Origin: an uncultured Clostridia bacterium
GTDB lineage: Bacteria; Bacillota; Clostridia; Christensenellales; Pumilibacteraceae
Assembly: GCA_947632125.1 (NCBI GenBank)
Contig: CANRNV010000009.1
Location: 1-43,403 of the forward strand
Direction: 5' to 3'
Length of the DNA stretch: 43,403 bases
Every line of letters starts with the position of its first letter. Position 1 is the first letter of the stretch. Shown here in pieces: positions 8,218 to 16,002 of the stretch. The position numbers and the translations under genes were made by a program. The notes under the pieces are model-generated. The model searched no databases. It had not been told where the DNA came from and was given only the letters and a program-made list of their open reading frames with translations.

Positions 8218-9249
8218 ATGGAAACGGACAAGGAATATCTTTTGCAAACGTTAAAGGAACTTATGGCGATAGACAGTCCCACGGGCTTTTGCTCGGAGGC
8301 GATCGGCTATATAGGCAAGGTCGCCGCCTCGCTCGATCTTGAATTTTCGGTTACGGGCAAGGGCTGCGGCAAGATAGTCGTAAGGGGCGTCGAAAGCGGC
8401 AAACGCGTCGGGCTTGCCGCCCACACCGATACGCTCGGGCTTATGGTGCGCTCGCTCGGGGCGGACGGCTCCATAGCCTTTACAAAGGTCGGCGGTCCGC
8501 AGCTTCCCACGCTCGACGGCGAATATTGCCGCATATATACGAGGGACGGCAGGGTGTACACGGGCACGATACTGTCGCGCAGTCCGTCGTCGCACGTCTA
8601 TCCCGACGCCGACCGAGCGAGAAAAGAGGACGGAATGTACGTCAGGATCGACGAGAACGCTTCATGTAAGGACGACCTTGTCGCGCTTGGTATAGAGGTG
8701 GGCGACTACATAGCTTACGAGCCCAAGACGACGATAACGAGCAGCGGATACGTAAAGTCCCGCTTCCTCGACGACAAGGCGAGCGTCGCTTGCATACTGT
8801 CCGCGCTTAAAACCATGTCGGACAACGGAATGAAGCCGCGCTACGACACCGAGATATTTATAACCGTGTACGAAGAGGTCGGTCACGGCGGCGCGCCCAT
8901 GGGCGAGGGGCTAAGCGAGATGCTTGCCGTCGATATGGGTTGTATCGGGCTGGATCTTACGTGCACCGAGCACGACGTGTCCATTTGCGCCAAGGACGGC
9001 GGCGGACCGTACGACTACGAAATGGTAAACAGGCTCATTAAGCTGAGTAAGGACAACGGATTGAAGTACGCTGTGGACATCTATCCCTTTTACGGCAGCG
9101 ACGTCGGAGCCATGCATAGGGCGGGTCACGACGTAAAGGGCGCATTGATAGGACCGGGCATACACGCTTCGCACGGAATGGAGCGCACGCACGTGGACGC
9201 GCTTTTGCAGACGGTGAAGCTGATTTTGCTCTATCTCGGGGCAAAATAG
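8218..9249 (+). CDS. M42 family metallopeptidase (aminopeptidase-like)
   Basis: 343 residues from the ATG at 8218, preceded by AGGAGG at 8201-8206. An upstream open frame exists but lacks such a site. M42 peptidases are cytosolic dodecameric di-metal aminopeptidases. Likely ligands are H69 and D71 in AHTDTLG, D185 in FLDDKAS, catalytic E219 with ligand E220 in YEEVGHGGA, D239, and H319 near the end. The family often shows AHMDEIG and QEEVGxRGA, so this is a divergent member. Substrate specificity cannot be read from sequence. It lies 68 bases after mnmA and may be the last gene of the operon. Confidence 0.85.
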   Translation: METDKEYLLQTLKELMAIDSPTGFCSEAIGYIGKVAASLDLEFSVTGKGCGKIVVRGVESGKRVGLAAHTDTLGLMVRSLGADGSIAFTKVGGPQLPTLDGEYCRIYTRDGRVYTGTILSRSPSSHVYPDADRARKEDGMYVRIDENASCKDDLVALGIEVGDYIAYEPKTTITSSGYVKSRFLDDKASVACILSALKTMSDNGMKPRYDTEIFITVYEEVGHGGAPMGEGLSEMLAVDMGCIGLDLTCTEHDVSICAKDGGGPYDYEMVNRLIKLSKDNGLKYAVDIYPFYGSDVGAMHRAGHDVKGALIGPGIHASHGMERTHVDALLQTVKLILLYLGAK

Positions 9250-9263
9250 GACATTAATCCGTT

Positions 9264-9296
9264 AAAAACTTACTTTTACGCAAGAAAAGTTTTTTT
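9264..9296 (+). terminator. weak candidate terminator
   Basis: AAAAACTT (9264-9271) can pair with AAGTTTTT (9287-9294), and the right arm runs into a T tract. The stem is A/T-rich, so it is weak. It lies between the M42 gene and the next promoter. Confidence 0.35.
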
Positions 9297-9313
9297 CGGC
9301 GTAAGATTTTGTT

Positions 9314-9341
9314 TTGCAAAGTAAAAGAATTATGTTATAAT
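9314..9341 (+). promoter_or_regulatory. SigA-type promoter of the flippase-like gene
   Basis: TTGCAA at 9314-9319 and TATAAT at 9336-9341 have a 16-base spacer. Transcription would start about 20 bases before the GTG start codon. Confidence 0.7.
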
Positions 9342-9367
9342 GGGGCATACTGAATAGGGGAAATTAA

Positions 9368-10726
9368 GTGAGCAAGGACGAAAAGATAAAGGAAAAGGAT
9401 GACGGATACGCCGTCGTCGAATATTCCCAAAAAGAGAGCAAAAAGAAGCGCCGAATAAGGTCGCTTCTGCTCTTGCTTTTCAATATTGTCGTCATAGGCG
9501 TCATCATTATCGTCGAGGTGCTCAGCCATAGAAACATCGAGCCGATCGGCAGCGTGCTAAGCACCTGGGGAAAGAATTGGATCTATCTTCTCGCGCTCCT
9601 CGGCATCATAGTGGTGAATATAACGGCGCTGGGACTCAGATACAGCACCTTGATCTACTCCATGACAGGCAAAAGACGGCTCAAACTCTCCTTTTCGACC
9701 GCCGTGCTCGGCAAATATTACGACAATGTGACGCCGTTCGGCACGGGCGGACAGCCCTTTCAAATGTTCAACCTCGGGCGAAAGCTCGACGTCGGGCTGG
9801 CTACGAGCATACCCATTGCCAACTACCTCGTGCAGGAGTTTGTAAGCGTATTCATACAGATCGTCGTCTTTTGCACGACCTATCACGTAATGGACAGCTA
9901 CGACTTCTTCGAGTGGGCGGCGTATGTCGGATTGGTCGTTTTCGCTTTCCCGCCCATAATAATATTGCTGTTCTCGATTTTCCCCAAGACGATAACCAAA
10001 ATAGCGGGATGGGTGTGCAAAATCGGGCACAAACTGCACCTTGTAAAGGACATCGAAAAGACGCAGCAAAAGGTGATTTCGGGCGTGCAACGCTATGCCG
10101 ACACCCTTAAACTCATATGCAAAAAGTGGCGGACGCTCATCGTTATGATCATTCTCTCCGCCATATACAGCGTCGGATTTAACACCATACCCTTTTTCGT
10201 ACTCAAAGCGTGCGGCATCGAAGCCGACTTCGTAACCACGTTCAGTCTAAGCTACTACGTGTACTCCGCCATCACCATAGTCCCCACTCCGGGCGGCGCG
10301 GGCGCGGCGGAGGGCGTTATCTACGCCATCTTCCATCCCCTAAAAGGTCCGTTTATGTTTTGGGGAATGTTGCTTTGGAGGCTGTGTGTGTATTACAGCA
10401 CCCTTATCGTCGGCTTTTCGGTCACCGTCTATCAATACGCTCACGCCGCAAAAAAGGAAAGACGTTTGGGAAACAAGCGCGTTCAAGCGGAAGCGGGCGG
10501 GGACTGCAACTCACCCCCAACCGAAGCGGGCGGGGAATGCAACTTGCCCCCAACCGAGGTGAGTGAGGAATGCAACTTGCCCCCAATCGAGGCGGGCGGG
10601 GAATGCAACTTGCCCCCAACCGAAGCGGGCGGGGGCTGCAACTCGCCCCCAACCGAAGCGGGCGGGGAATGCAACTTGCCCACAACCGAGGCGGGCAAAT
10701 TCTCGCTCGACGGCGAAAGTGAATAA
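9368..10726 (+). CDS. flippase-like membrane protein (LPG synthase TM / UPF0104 family) with repeat tail
   Basis: 452 residues from GTG at 9368 (AGGGG upstream). A charged cytoplasmic N-terminus is followed by about eight hydrophobic segments. Family motifs are TPFGTGGQPFQ (about 118-128) and PTPGGAGAAEG in the second half, as in the membrane part of lysylphosphatidylglycerol synthases and YbhN/AglD-like proteins. The soluble synthase domain is absent, so aminoacyl transfer is not predicted; lipid or glycolipid translocation is the usual guess. After the last membrane segment comes a tail of six 11-residue units (about EAGGECNLPPT), encoded by a 33-bp tandem repeat at 10490-10687. Each unit contains one cysteine. 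The tail is not part of the family and looks like a repeat expansion near the stop codon. Confidence 0.8.
   Translation: MSKDEKIKEKDDGYAVVEYSQKESKKKRRIRSLLLLLFNIVVIGVIIIVEVLSHRNIEPIGSVLSTWGKNWIYLLALLGIIVVNITALGLRYSTLIYSMTGKRRLKLSFSTAVLGKYYDNVTPFGTGGQPFQMFNLGRKLDVGLATSIPIANYLVQEFVSVFIQIVVFCTTYHVMDSYDFFEWAAYVGLVVFAFPPIIILLFSIFPKTITKIAGWVCKIGHKLHLVKDIEKTQQKVISGVQRYADTLKLICKKWRTLIVMIILSAIYSVGFNTIPFFVLKACGIEADFVTTFSLSYYVYSAITIVPTPGGAGAAEGVIYAIFHPLKGPFMFWGMLLWRLCVYYSTLIVGFSVTVYQYAHAAKKERRLGNKRVQAEAGGDCNSPPTEAGGECNLPPTEVSEECNLPPIEAGGECNLPPTEAGGGCNSPPTEAGGECNLPTTEAGKFSLDGESE
10490..10687 (+). repeat. 33-bp tandem repeat, six units
   Basis: Six in-frame 33-bp units start at 10490, 10523, 10556, 10589, 10622 and 10655, followed by a partial seventh (GAGGCGGGC). 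The encoded consensus is EAGGECNLPPT. Unit 3 is the most diverged (EVSEECNLPPI). Because 33 is divisible by 3, copy-number change would not shift the frame. Confidence 0.9.
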
Positions 10727-10741
10727 AAAACATATAAAAAT

Positions 10742-10768
10742 ATCCACTCGAAAAGGGTGGATTTTTTT
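10742..10768 (+). terminator. intrinsic terminator
   Basis: ATCCACTC (10742-10749) pairs with GGGTGGAT (10755-10762) with one wobble and a GAAAA loop, followed by a run of seven T. It ends the flippase-like gene. No promoter or gene is seen between it and the convergent CDF gene. Confidence 0.85.
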
Positions 10769-10870
10769 ACGTTCGGAAGCGTTCTTGACATTAAGTAAGA
10801 CAGAAAGCATCAATTAAGCGGAAAATCAACGGATAAGCATTGCTTTCGAAAAACGACGGATAAAAGCGGC

Positions 10871-12016
10871 TCAGGCGGTAATTTCCCGCCTTACGGAAAC
10901 GAAATAATCGTATTCGGTGCCGAATGAAGCATAAAGATTTTCGACTATGTCGGATTTTATTTTGTCGTCGGATAGGCTGCACTCGTTTGGGACGGACACT
11001 TCGAAAACGATCCGCATGGGCGAGCAGCGCACGAGCCGAAAGTCGTGTATGGCAAAGGGGAAGCTGAGCGACGCGCCGAGTTCGTCCGTGATTTGCGTGC
11101 GCAGTTTGACGGTAAGCGGGTCGTTCATGATTATCGGGTCGAGGTGGACGGTAAGAAGCACGTCGGTCGAGGCGGCGAAGTCGTTTTCGATCTTGTCGGC
11201 GAGCTCGTGCGAGGCGAGGAATGGGACGTCGGCGTCGACTTCGATATGCACGTAGGCGTAAAGCTTGCTCACGTAGTCGTGCACGGTGAGCGAATGTATG
11301 CCGTACACGCCCTCATAGGAGAGTAGCCTGCGGGTTATTTCGCTCAGCACCTCCTTGCTCGGTCGTTTGCCGAGCTGTTTGCCCACCGCCGAACGCAGCA
11401 CCCTTATACCCGACACGAAGATGACCACCGAGATCACGCAGCCCGCGTAGCCGTCGAGCGCGACCGAGGTAAAGCGCATGATGAGCAGCGAGGCGAGCAC
11501 GACGAGCGACGAAAGCGCGTCGCCGAGGCTGTCGATCGCCGTGGCGGACAAAGTGTCGGAGCCGAGTTTGACGCTTAAATGTCGGTTGAAAAAGAACATA
11601 AACAGCTTGACGGCGACCGAAACGGCGAGTACGGCGACGGTTATATACGAAAAGGTCAGTTTCGAACCCTCGATGAGGCTGTCCACCGAGCTTGTAAAGA
11701 GTTCGAAGCCGAGCAGGATAATAAGGAACGACAAAGCCATGGGCACTATGTATTCTCCCCGTGCGTGTCCGAACGGATGCTCTCGGTCGGCGGGCCTGGA
11801 AGAGAACTTTACGCCTATGAGCGTGATGATGTTCCCGCCGCAGTCGCTCAGGTTGTTAAAGCCGTCGGCGAGTACCGAAACGGCGCCGAAGATCACGCCG
11901 CAAACTATCTTTCCGGCAGCCGAAATTATGTTAAGCACGATCGACAGCACGGTCGAGAGCAGTTCCTCTTTTATGTAAAGCGGATCGTAATTTTTTTTAA
12001 GCGGGTCTTTTTCCAT
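10871..12016 (-). CDS. cation diffusion facilitator transporter, probable Mn2+ type
   Basis: 381 residues. CDF proteins export divalent metals in exchange for protons, as membrane dimers. About six hydrophobic segments are followed by a cytoplasmic metal-sensing domain (about 205-290) and an extra C-terminal extension of about 90 residues. The transport-site residues read N54 and D58 in the second helix (NNLSD) and D162 and D166 in the fifth (DSLGD). This N-D/D-D set is the pattern associated with Mn2+ transporters such as MntE, not the H-containing set of Zn2+ exporters. HPFGHARGEYI follows helix 2 as in the family. There is no ribosome binding site; the promoter at 12027-12056 would start transcription only a few bases before the ATG, so the mRNA may be leaderless. 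Confidence 0.85.
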   Translation of the reverse strand: MEKDPLKKNYDPLYIKEELLSTVLSIVLNIISAAGKIVCGVIFGAVSVLADGFNNLSDCGGNIITLIGVKFSSRPADREHPFGHARGEYIVPMALSFLIILLGFELFTSSVDSLIEGSKLTFSYITVAVLAVSVAVKLFMFFFNRHLSVKLGSDTLSATAIDSLGDALSSLVVLASLLIMRFTSVALDGYAGCVISVVIFVSGIRVLRSAVGKQLGKRPSKEVLSEITRRLLSYEGVYGIHSLTVHDYVSKLYAYVHIEVDADVPFLASHELADKIENDFAASTDVLLTVHLDPIIMNDPLTVKLRTQITDELGASLSFPFAIHDFRLVRCSPMRIVFEVSVPNECSLSDDKIKSDIVENLYASFGTEYDYFVSVRREITA

Positions 12017-12026
12017 AATTATGAGT

Positions 12027-12056
12027 ATTTTAGCACATTTTAACCGAGAAAGTCAA
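12027..12056 (-). promoter_or_regulatory. promoter of the CDF gene (leaderless transcript likely)
   Basis: On the minus strand, TTGACT (plus 12051-12056) and TAAAAT (plus 12027-12032) have an 18-base spacer. The start would fall near 12020, about 4 bases before the ATG at 12016. Confidence 0.55.
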
Positions 12057-12106
12057 TGCGAAAACGGACAATAAAAGGTCCCAAATGGGTTTTTATTGTA
12101 AAACGG

Positions 12107-12135
12107 TTGACTTTAACTTGCGTTTTATATATACT
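12107..12135 (+). promoter_or_regulatory. SigA-type promoter of aspS
   Basis: TTGACT at 12107-12112 and TATACT at 12130-12135 have a 17-base spacer. AAGGAG at 12145-12150 follows, 10 bases before the aspS ATG. The divergent CDF promoter is about 50 bases upstream. Confidence 0.75.
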
Positions 12136-12160
12136 ATACTTATCAAGGAGCCGGTAAGTT

Positions 12161-13903
12161 ATGGAAATGAGAACTCACAATTGCAATGAACTCAGAATAG
12201 AGGATGAGGGCAAACACGTTTCGCTTTGCGGTTGGTTGAGCGGAATAAGGGATCTCGGAGCCGTCGTTTTTTTCGTGCTCAGGGATTTTTACGGTATTAC
12301 GCAAGTGACGGTAAGCGACGAGGCGACCAAGGAGCAGATAAGGTCTATCCAAAGGGAATCCACCCTGAGGGTAACGGGCAAGGTCGTAAAGCGCAGCAGT
12401 CCCAATCCCGCGCTTCCCACGGGGCTTATCGAGATAGAGCCCGACAGTATCGAAGTGCTTGGCAAATGCACCGAAGCTTTGCCGTTCGAAATAGCCAATT
12501 CGCTTTCGCTCAGGGAGGACGTGCGTCTTAAATACCGCTTCCTCGACCTCAGGAATCCGATCGTCAAGGACAAGATCGTGCTTAGGAGCAAGATCGTTTC
12601 GTCCATTCGACGTCGTATGACCGAAAAGGGCTTTTTGGAGATCACGACGCCCATTCTCACGAGTTCGTCGCCCGAGGGTGCGAGGGACTTTATCGTTCCC
12701 AGCCGCCTGTATCCCGGGATGTTCTACGCTTTGCCGCAGGCTCCGCAACAGTACAAGCAGCTGCTTATGGCAAGCGGCTTTGACAAATACTTCCAAATTG
12801 CCCCGTGTTTCAGGGACGAGGATGCTCGTGCCGACCGTTCGCCGGGCGAGTTTTACCAGCTCGATATGGAGATGGCGTTCGCCACGCAAGAGGACGTGTT
12901 CGCCGTGCTCGAGGACGTCTTGCCCGACCTATTCAGGGAGTTTACCACCCGCAAGGTGGACGGCGCACCGTTTAGGCGCATACCGTACGCCGAGGCGCTT
13001 CGCGACTACGGCTCGGACAAGCCCGATTTACGCAACCCGCTTTTGATAAAGGACGTCACCGACATTTTGTCGGGCGCGGCGCCCATGTTCGAGGGCAAGA
13101 CGATAAAGGCGATAAAGGTCGACAATTTCGACAAACCGCGCAGCTTTATCGATAAGACGGTCATCGAGCAGGCAAGACAGAACGAGATCGAAAACGTATT
13201 TTGGGCAAAGACCGACGAGAACGGAGCGTTCGTCGGCGGCGTCGCCAAGTTTCTCGGCGAAGTCGGGGACAAGCTTAAAGAGCGGCTCGAACTTAAAAAC
13301 AACGGGTTCGTCGCTTTCCTTGCCGGCGACAGCCGAGTCGTCAAGCAGGCGGGCATCGTGCGCAACATCTTGGGCAACGAGCTCGGGCTTATCGACAAGG
13401 ACGTATATAAATTCTGCTGGATAGTCGACTTCCCCATGTACGAGATAGGCGAGGAAACGGGCGAAATCGAATTTTGCCACAATCCGTTCTCCATGCCGCA
13501 AGGCGGACTTAACGCGCTCAACACCATGGACCCGCTCGACATCCTCGCATACCAATACGACATCGTGTGCAACGGCATAGAGCTCAGCAGCGGCGCCGTC
13601 CGCAACCACGACCCCGAGATCATGGTACGCGCTTTCGAGATTGCGGGCTACGGCAAGGACGTTATCGAAAACAAATTCTCGGCGCTGTATAACGCCTTTA
13701 AGTTCGGTGCGCCGCCGCACGCGGGCATTGCTCCGGGCGTCGATCGAATTGTCATGTTGCTTTGCGACGAGCCGAGCATAAGGGAGATCATCGCTTTCCC
13801 CATGAACAAAAACGCCAAGGATCTGCTTATGAACGCCCCCAACTACGTCACCGAAAAGCAACTTAAAGAAACTCACATAAGAGTGGTGGAGGATGACAAA
13901 TAA
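12161..13903 (+). CDS. aspS: aspartyl-tRNA synthetase
   Basis: 580 residues, normal for bacterial AspRS. It charges tRNA-Asp (or also tRNA-Asn if non-discriminating; the sequence alone does not settle this). The N-terminal OB-fold anticodon-binding domain spans about 1-110 (HVSLCGWLSGIRDLG). Class II motif 2 is FRDEDARADRSPGEFYQLDM, with the GAD insertion domain after it, and motif 3 is GIAPGVDRIVMLL near the end. The usual motif 3 form is GIAFGLDR, so APGVDR is a mild deviation. It has its own promoter and ribosome binding site. Its last codons overlap or abut the DUF1292 gene. Confidence 0.96.
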   Translation: MEMRTHNCNELRIEDEGKHVSLCGWLSGIRDLGAVVFFVLRDFYGITQVTVSDEATKEQIRSIQRESTLRVTGKVVKRSSPNPALPTGLIEIEPDSIEVLGKCTEALPFEIANSLSLREDVRLKYRFLDLRNPIVKDKIVLRSKIVSSIRRRMTEKGFLEITTPILTSSSPEGARDFIVPSRLYPGMFYALPQAPQQYKQLLMASGFDKYFQIAPCFRDEDARADRSPGEFYQLDMEMAFATQEDVFAVLEDVLPDLFREFTTRKVDGAPFRRIPYAEALRDYGSDKPDLRNPLLIKDVTDILSGAAPMFEGKTIKAIKVDNFDKPRSFIDKTVIEQARQNEIENVFWAKTDENGAFVGGVAKFLGEVGDKLKERLELKNNGFVAFLAGDSRVVKQAGIVRNILGNELGLIDKDVYKFCWIVDFPMYEIGEETGEIEFCHNPFSMPQGGLNALNTMDPLDILAYQYDIVCNGIELSSGAVRNHDPEIMVRAFEIAGYGKDVIENKFSALYNAFKFGAPPHAGIAPGVDRIVMLLCDEPSIREIIAFPMNKNAKDLLMNAPNYVTEKQLKETHIRVVEDDK

Positions 13904-13904
13904 T

Positions 13905-14159
13905 ATGGATGACGACAGAGTGACCCTTACCACCGACGAGGGCGAGGACATAGAGTTCGAGATAATTTCCGAGATCGCTCTCGGCGAGGATTTTTATGCC
14001 ATAATGCAGCCGATAAAGCCTCTTGACGGCGTGGGTGAGGACGAAGCGCTCGTTTTCAGAATAATCGAAAACGAGGACGGCGACGAGTACGAACTTGTCA
14101 TCGACGACGACATCATCGACAGCGTACTCGACAGTTATAATTGCTTGTGCGAAGAATAA
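13905..14159 (+). CDS. DUF1292 family small acidic protein
   Basis: 84 residues from the ATG at 13905. An in-frame ATG at 13893 would overlap aspS by 11 bases, but GGAGG at 13888-13892 directly abuts it and suits 13905 better (12-base gap). The protein is very acidic (TTDEGEDIEFEIISEI, ENEDGDEYELVIDDD), typical of DUF1292/YrzB proteins of Firmicutes, whose function is unknown. It is almost certainly co-transcribed with aspS. Confidence 0.8.
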   Translation: MDDDRVTLTTDEGEDIEFEIISEIALGEDFYAIMQPIKPLDGVGEDEALVFRIIENEDGDEYELVIDDDIIDSVLDSYNCLCEE

Positions 14160-14190
14160 CTAAAAGAAGAGCAACTTAAAAAAATAATTA

Positions 14191-15591
14191 ATGAACAAAT
14201 TCAAAAGCAAAGTCATCGATTTTTATTGCAGCGATTGGTTTTTATCACTTCTCGTCATCTTAATTTTGGCTTTTTGGGTGACGGGATGGGAGATCGCGGG
14301 CACGATCGTCATAGTTTCGCTTATGTGCCTGTACCTATGGATAGGCAGCGATCTTCGCCCCGTCGCTTCGGTAATATTGATGATAACGATGATGTACTCG
14401 TTGGAGCAAATCAAGACCCATACGTTTATTGTCGTCGTTTATTGCCTTGTTCCCGTCATTATACTCAGTTTTGTTTACAACATTATCCGCTTCAAAAGAG
14501 TGCGCGTTTACACCAAGGGCAAGTTGTACTATCCCATGGCGATCGCGCTTGTTGCCGCCTTGTGCAGCGGAATATGCTTCGATCTTTACAACAAGATGTG
14601 GACCTTTGTCGTTTTGGGCGTGGGGGTCGGCATCTATTTTCTTTACTTTTTGTGCAGGTGTTGCGTGGGCGAGGGCAAAAAGGAGCTGTTTTGCAAGATC
14701 CTGTTCTTTGCGGGAATGATCGTGTGCGTGCAGATCTTCGTTTGGCTTTTGCGCAACCCCACGTATCTGAAAACGCTTTCCGCTCGCGAGCAGCTTCGAG
14801 TGGGCTGGGGAATGAAAAACACCTTGCCCCTCGTGCTTGCCATGGCTGCGCCCGCCGTCGTGTACCTCGGGCTCAATCAAAAGGCGTACTCCTATTTGAT
14901 GTTCCCCGTGCTCGCCCTGTTTACGATAGTGCTTGTACTGACCCTTTCGAGGGGCAACATTCTGTTCGGCGGACCCGTCATAGCTTTAAGCTGCTTAATC
15001 GCATTTGTCAAGGGCAACTCCAAGGTGAAGATAACCGCCGTCGTCATCGTGGCTGCGTGCGTTGCGGGACTTTTATTGTGCGCGCCGCTCGTGCGACTTA
15101 CCTGGGAAAAACTTATGCACGGGCACGCCGACGGCTTTTTGGACGACAACGGCAGGGATCCGCTCTACGAGCAGGCGATGCAAAACTTCTTCAATAATCC
15201 GATTTTCGGCGTCGGCTTCTTTAAGTACGAGGGCGCGCACGCCGGCGACGGTCCCGCCGTGAAATTCCTTTGGAAAACGCACAACACGCTTATGCAAGTG
15301 CTGAGTTGCGGCGGCATAGTGGGGGTAATAGGGCTTTTCCCGTACTTTGTAGGCAGATATCGATTGCTTTTGACCGACCTTACGCTGTTTAAGCTGCTTG
15401 CGCTTCACAGCCTTGTCGCTTACGAACTCGAAGGCATGGTGGACATAAGCTTTTTGAGCGTGCACCAGCTGTTTTTCCTCATCGGACTTTTCGCCGCCGC
15501 CGAGCTCGAGGGCTGCGAAAAACAGGCGATCGTTTCGCCTCAAAAAAGAGTAAAGGTAGTTCTGATGCAAAAAGTGCGCTTACGTAGTTGA
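14191..15591 (+). CDS. O-antigen ligase/polymerase-like (Wzy_C) membrane protein
   Basis: 466 residues with about ten to twelve hydrophobic segments. The Wzy_C signature appears in the second half: TLSRGN, then a periplasmic-type loop RDPLYEQAMQNFFNNPIFGVG and HNTLMQVLSCGGIVGVIG. Proteins of this family join or polymerise surface glycans at the outer face of the membrane. In a Gram-positive the likely substrate is a teichoic or cell-wall polysaccharide, but no glycosyltransferases are adjacent, so the role is uncertain. The ribosome binding site is weak (AGAAGAG). The gene follows DUF1292 by 31 bases. Its TGA stop lies inside the -35 box of the acpP promoter. Confidence 0.75.
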   Translation: MNKFKSKVIDFYCSDWFLSLLVILILAFWVTGWEIAGTIVIVSLMCLYLWIGSDLRPVASVILMITMMYSLEQIKTHTFIVVVYCLVPVIILSFVYNIIRFKRVRVYTKGKLYYPMAIALVAALCSGICFDLYNKMWTFVVLGVGVGIYFLYFLCRCCVGEGKKELFCKILFFAGMIVCVQIFVWLLRNPTYLKTLSAREQLRVGWGMKNTLPLVLAMAAPAVVYLGLNQKAYSYLMFPVLALFTIVLVLTLSRGNILFGGPVIALSCLIAFVKGNSKVKITAVVIVAACVAGLLLCAPLVRLTWEKLMHGHADGFLDDNGRDPLYEQAMQNFFNNPIFGVGFFKYEGAHAGDGPAVKFLWKTHNTLMQVLSCGGIVGVIGLFPYFVGRYRLLLTDLTLFKLLALHSLVAYELEGMVDISFLSVHQLFFLIGLFAAAELEGCEKQAIVSPQKRVKVVLMQKVRLRS

Positions 15592-15616
15592 CAAGTACGT
15601 TTTTTTCATATATAAT
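15588..15616 (+). promoter_or_regulatory. consensus SigA promoter of acpP
   Basis: A perfect TTGACA (15588-15593) and perfect TATAAT (15611-15616) have the ideal 17-base spacer. The -35 box contains the stop codon of the upstream gene. This predicts strong constitutive transcription of acpP. Confidence 0.9.
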
Positions 15617-15640
15617 TATCCCAAAAGGAGGATTTTTACT

Positions 15641-15865
15641 ATGGATATAATCAAAAAACTCGAAGAGATAGTTTCGGAATATAAGGGCGAGCAAATCACT
15701 TTGCGACCCGACACCACCTTCGACGATCTCGGGTTCGACTCGCTCGACAAGGTGGAATTGCTTATGAAGATCGAGGAGGAGTTCAACTTCCAATTCCCCG
15801 ACGATATTCAAGTCGGAGCCGTCGGCGAACTCGAAGCGATCATCAAAAAACATGTTAACGGTTAA
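15641..15865 (+). CDS. acpP: acyl carrier protein
   Basis: 74 residues, acidic, of standard ACP length. The phosphopantetheine attachment serine is in GFDSLDKVELL (about residues 33-43). ACP carries acyl chains in fatty acid synthesis. AAGGAGG at 15625-15631 and the consensus promoter upstream fit a highly expressed gene. No fab genes are adjacent; the next gene is a fatty-acid-binding DegV protein, so both neighbours handle acyl chains. Because the gene stands alone, a specialised ACP is possible, but the sequence looks ordinary. Confidence 0.93.
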   Translation: MDIIKKLEEIVSEYKGEQITLRPDTTFDDLGFDSLDKVELLMKIEEEFNFQFPDDIQVGAVGELEAIIKKHVNG

Positions 15866-15870
15866 ATGAA

Positions 15871-15948
15871 AATAAGCGGTTGTATACCGCTTATTCGTCC
15901 TTTGACGGTGTGCCGTTTGCGCCATTGCCCCGATAGTGGGGCTTTTTT
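15871..15948 (+). terminator. double hairpin terminator after acpP
   Basis: A perfect 10-bp stem, AATAAGCGGT (15871-15880) with ACCGCTTATT (15886-15895), has no T tract. A second hairpin, GCCCC (15927-15931) with GGGGC (15938-15942), is followed by six T (15943-15948) and is the likely terminator. Confidence 0.75.
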
Positions 15949-16002
15949 CGGTGGCGATAAAAATGGAAAAAAGCGGCTTGCGGAAATAGGGAGGAAAAAA
16001 TT

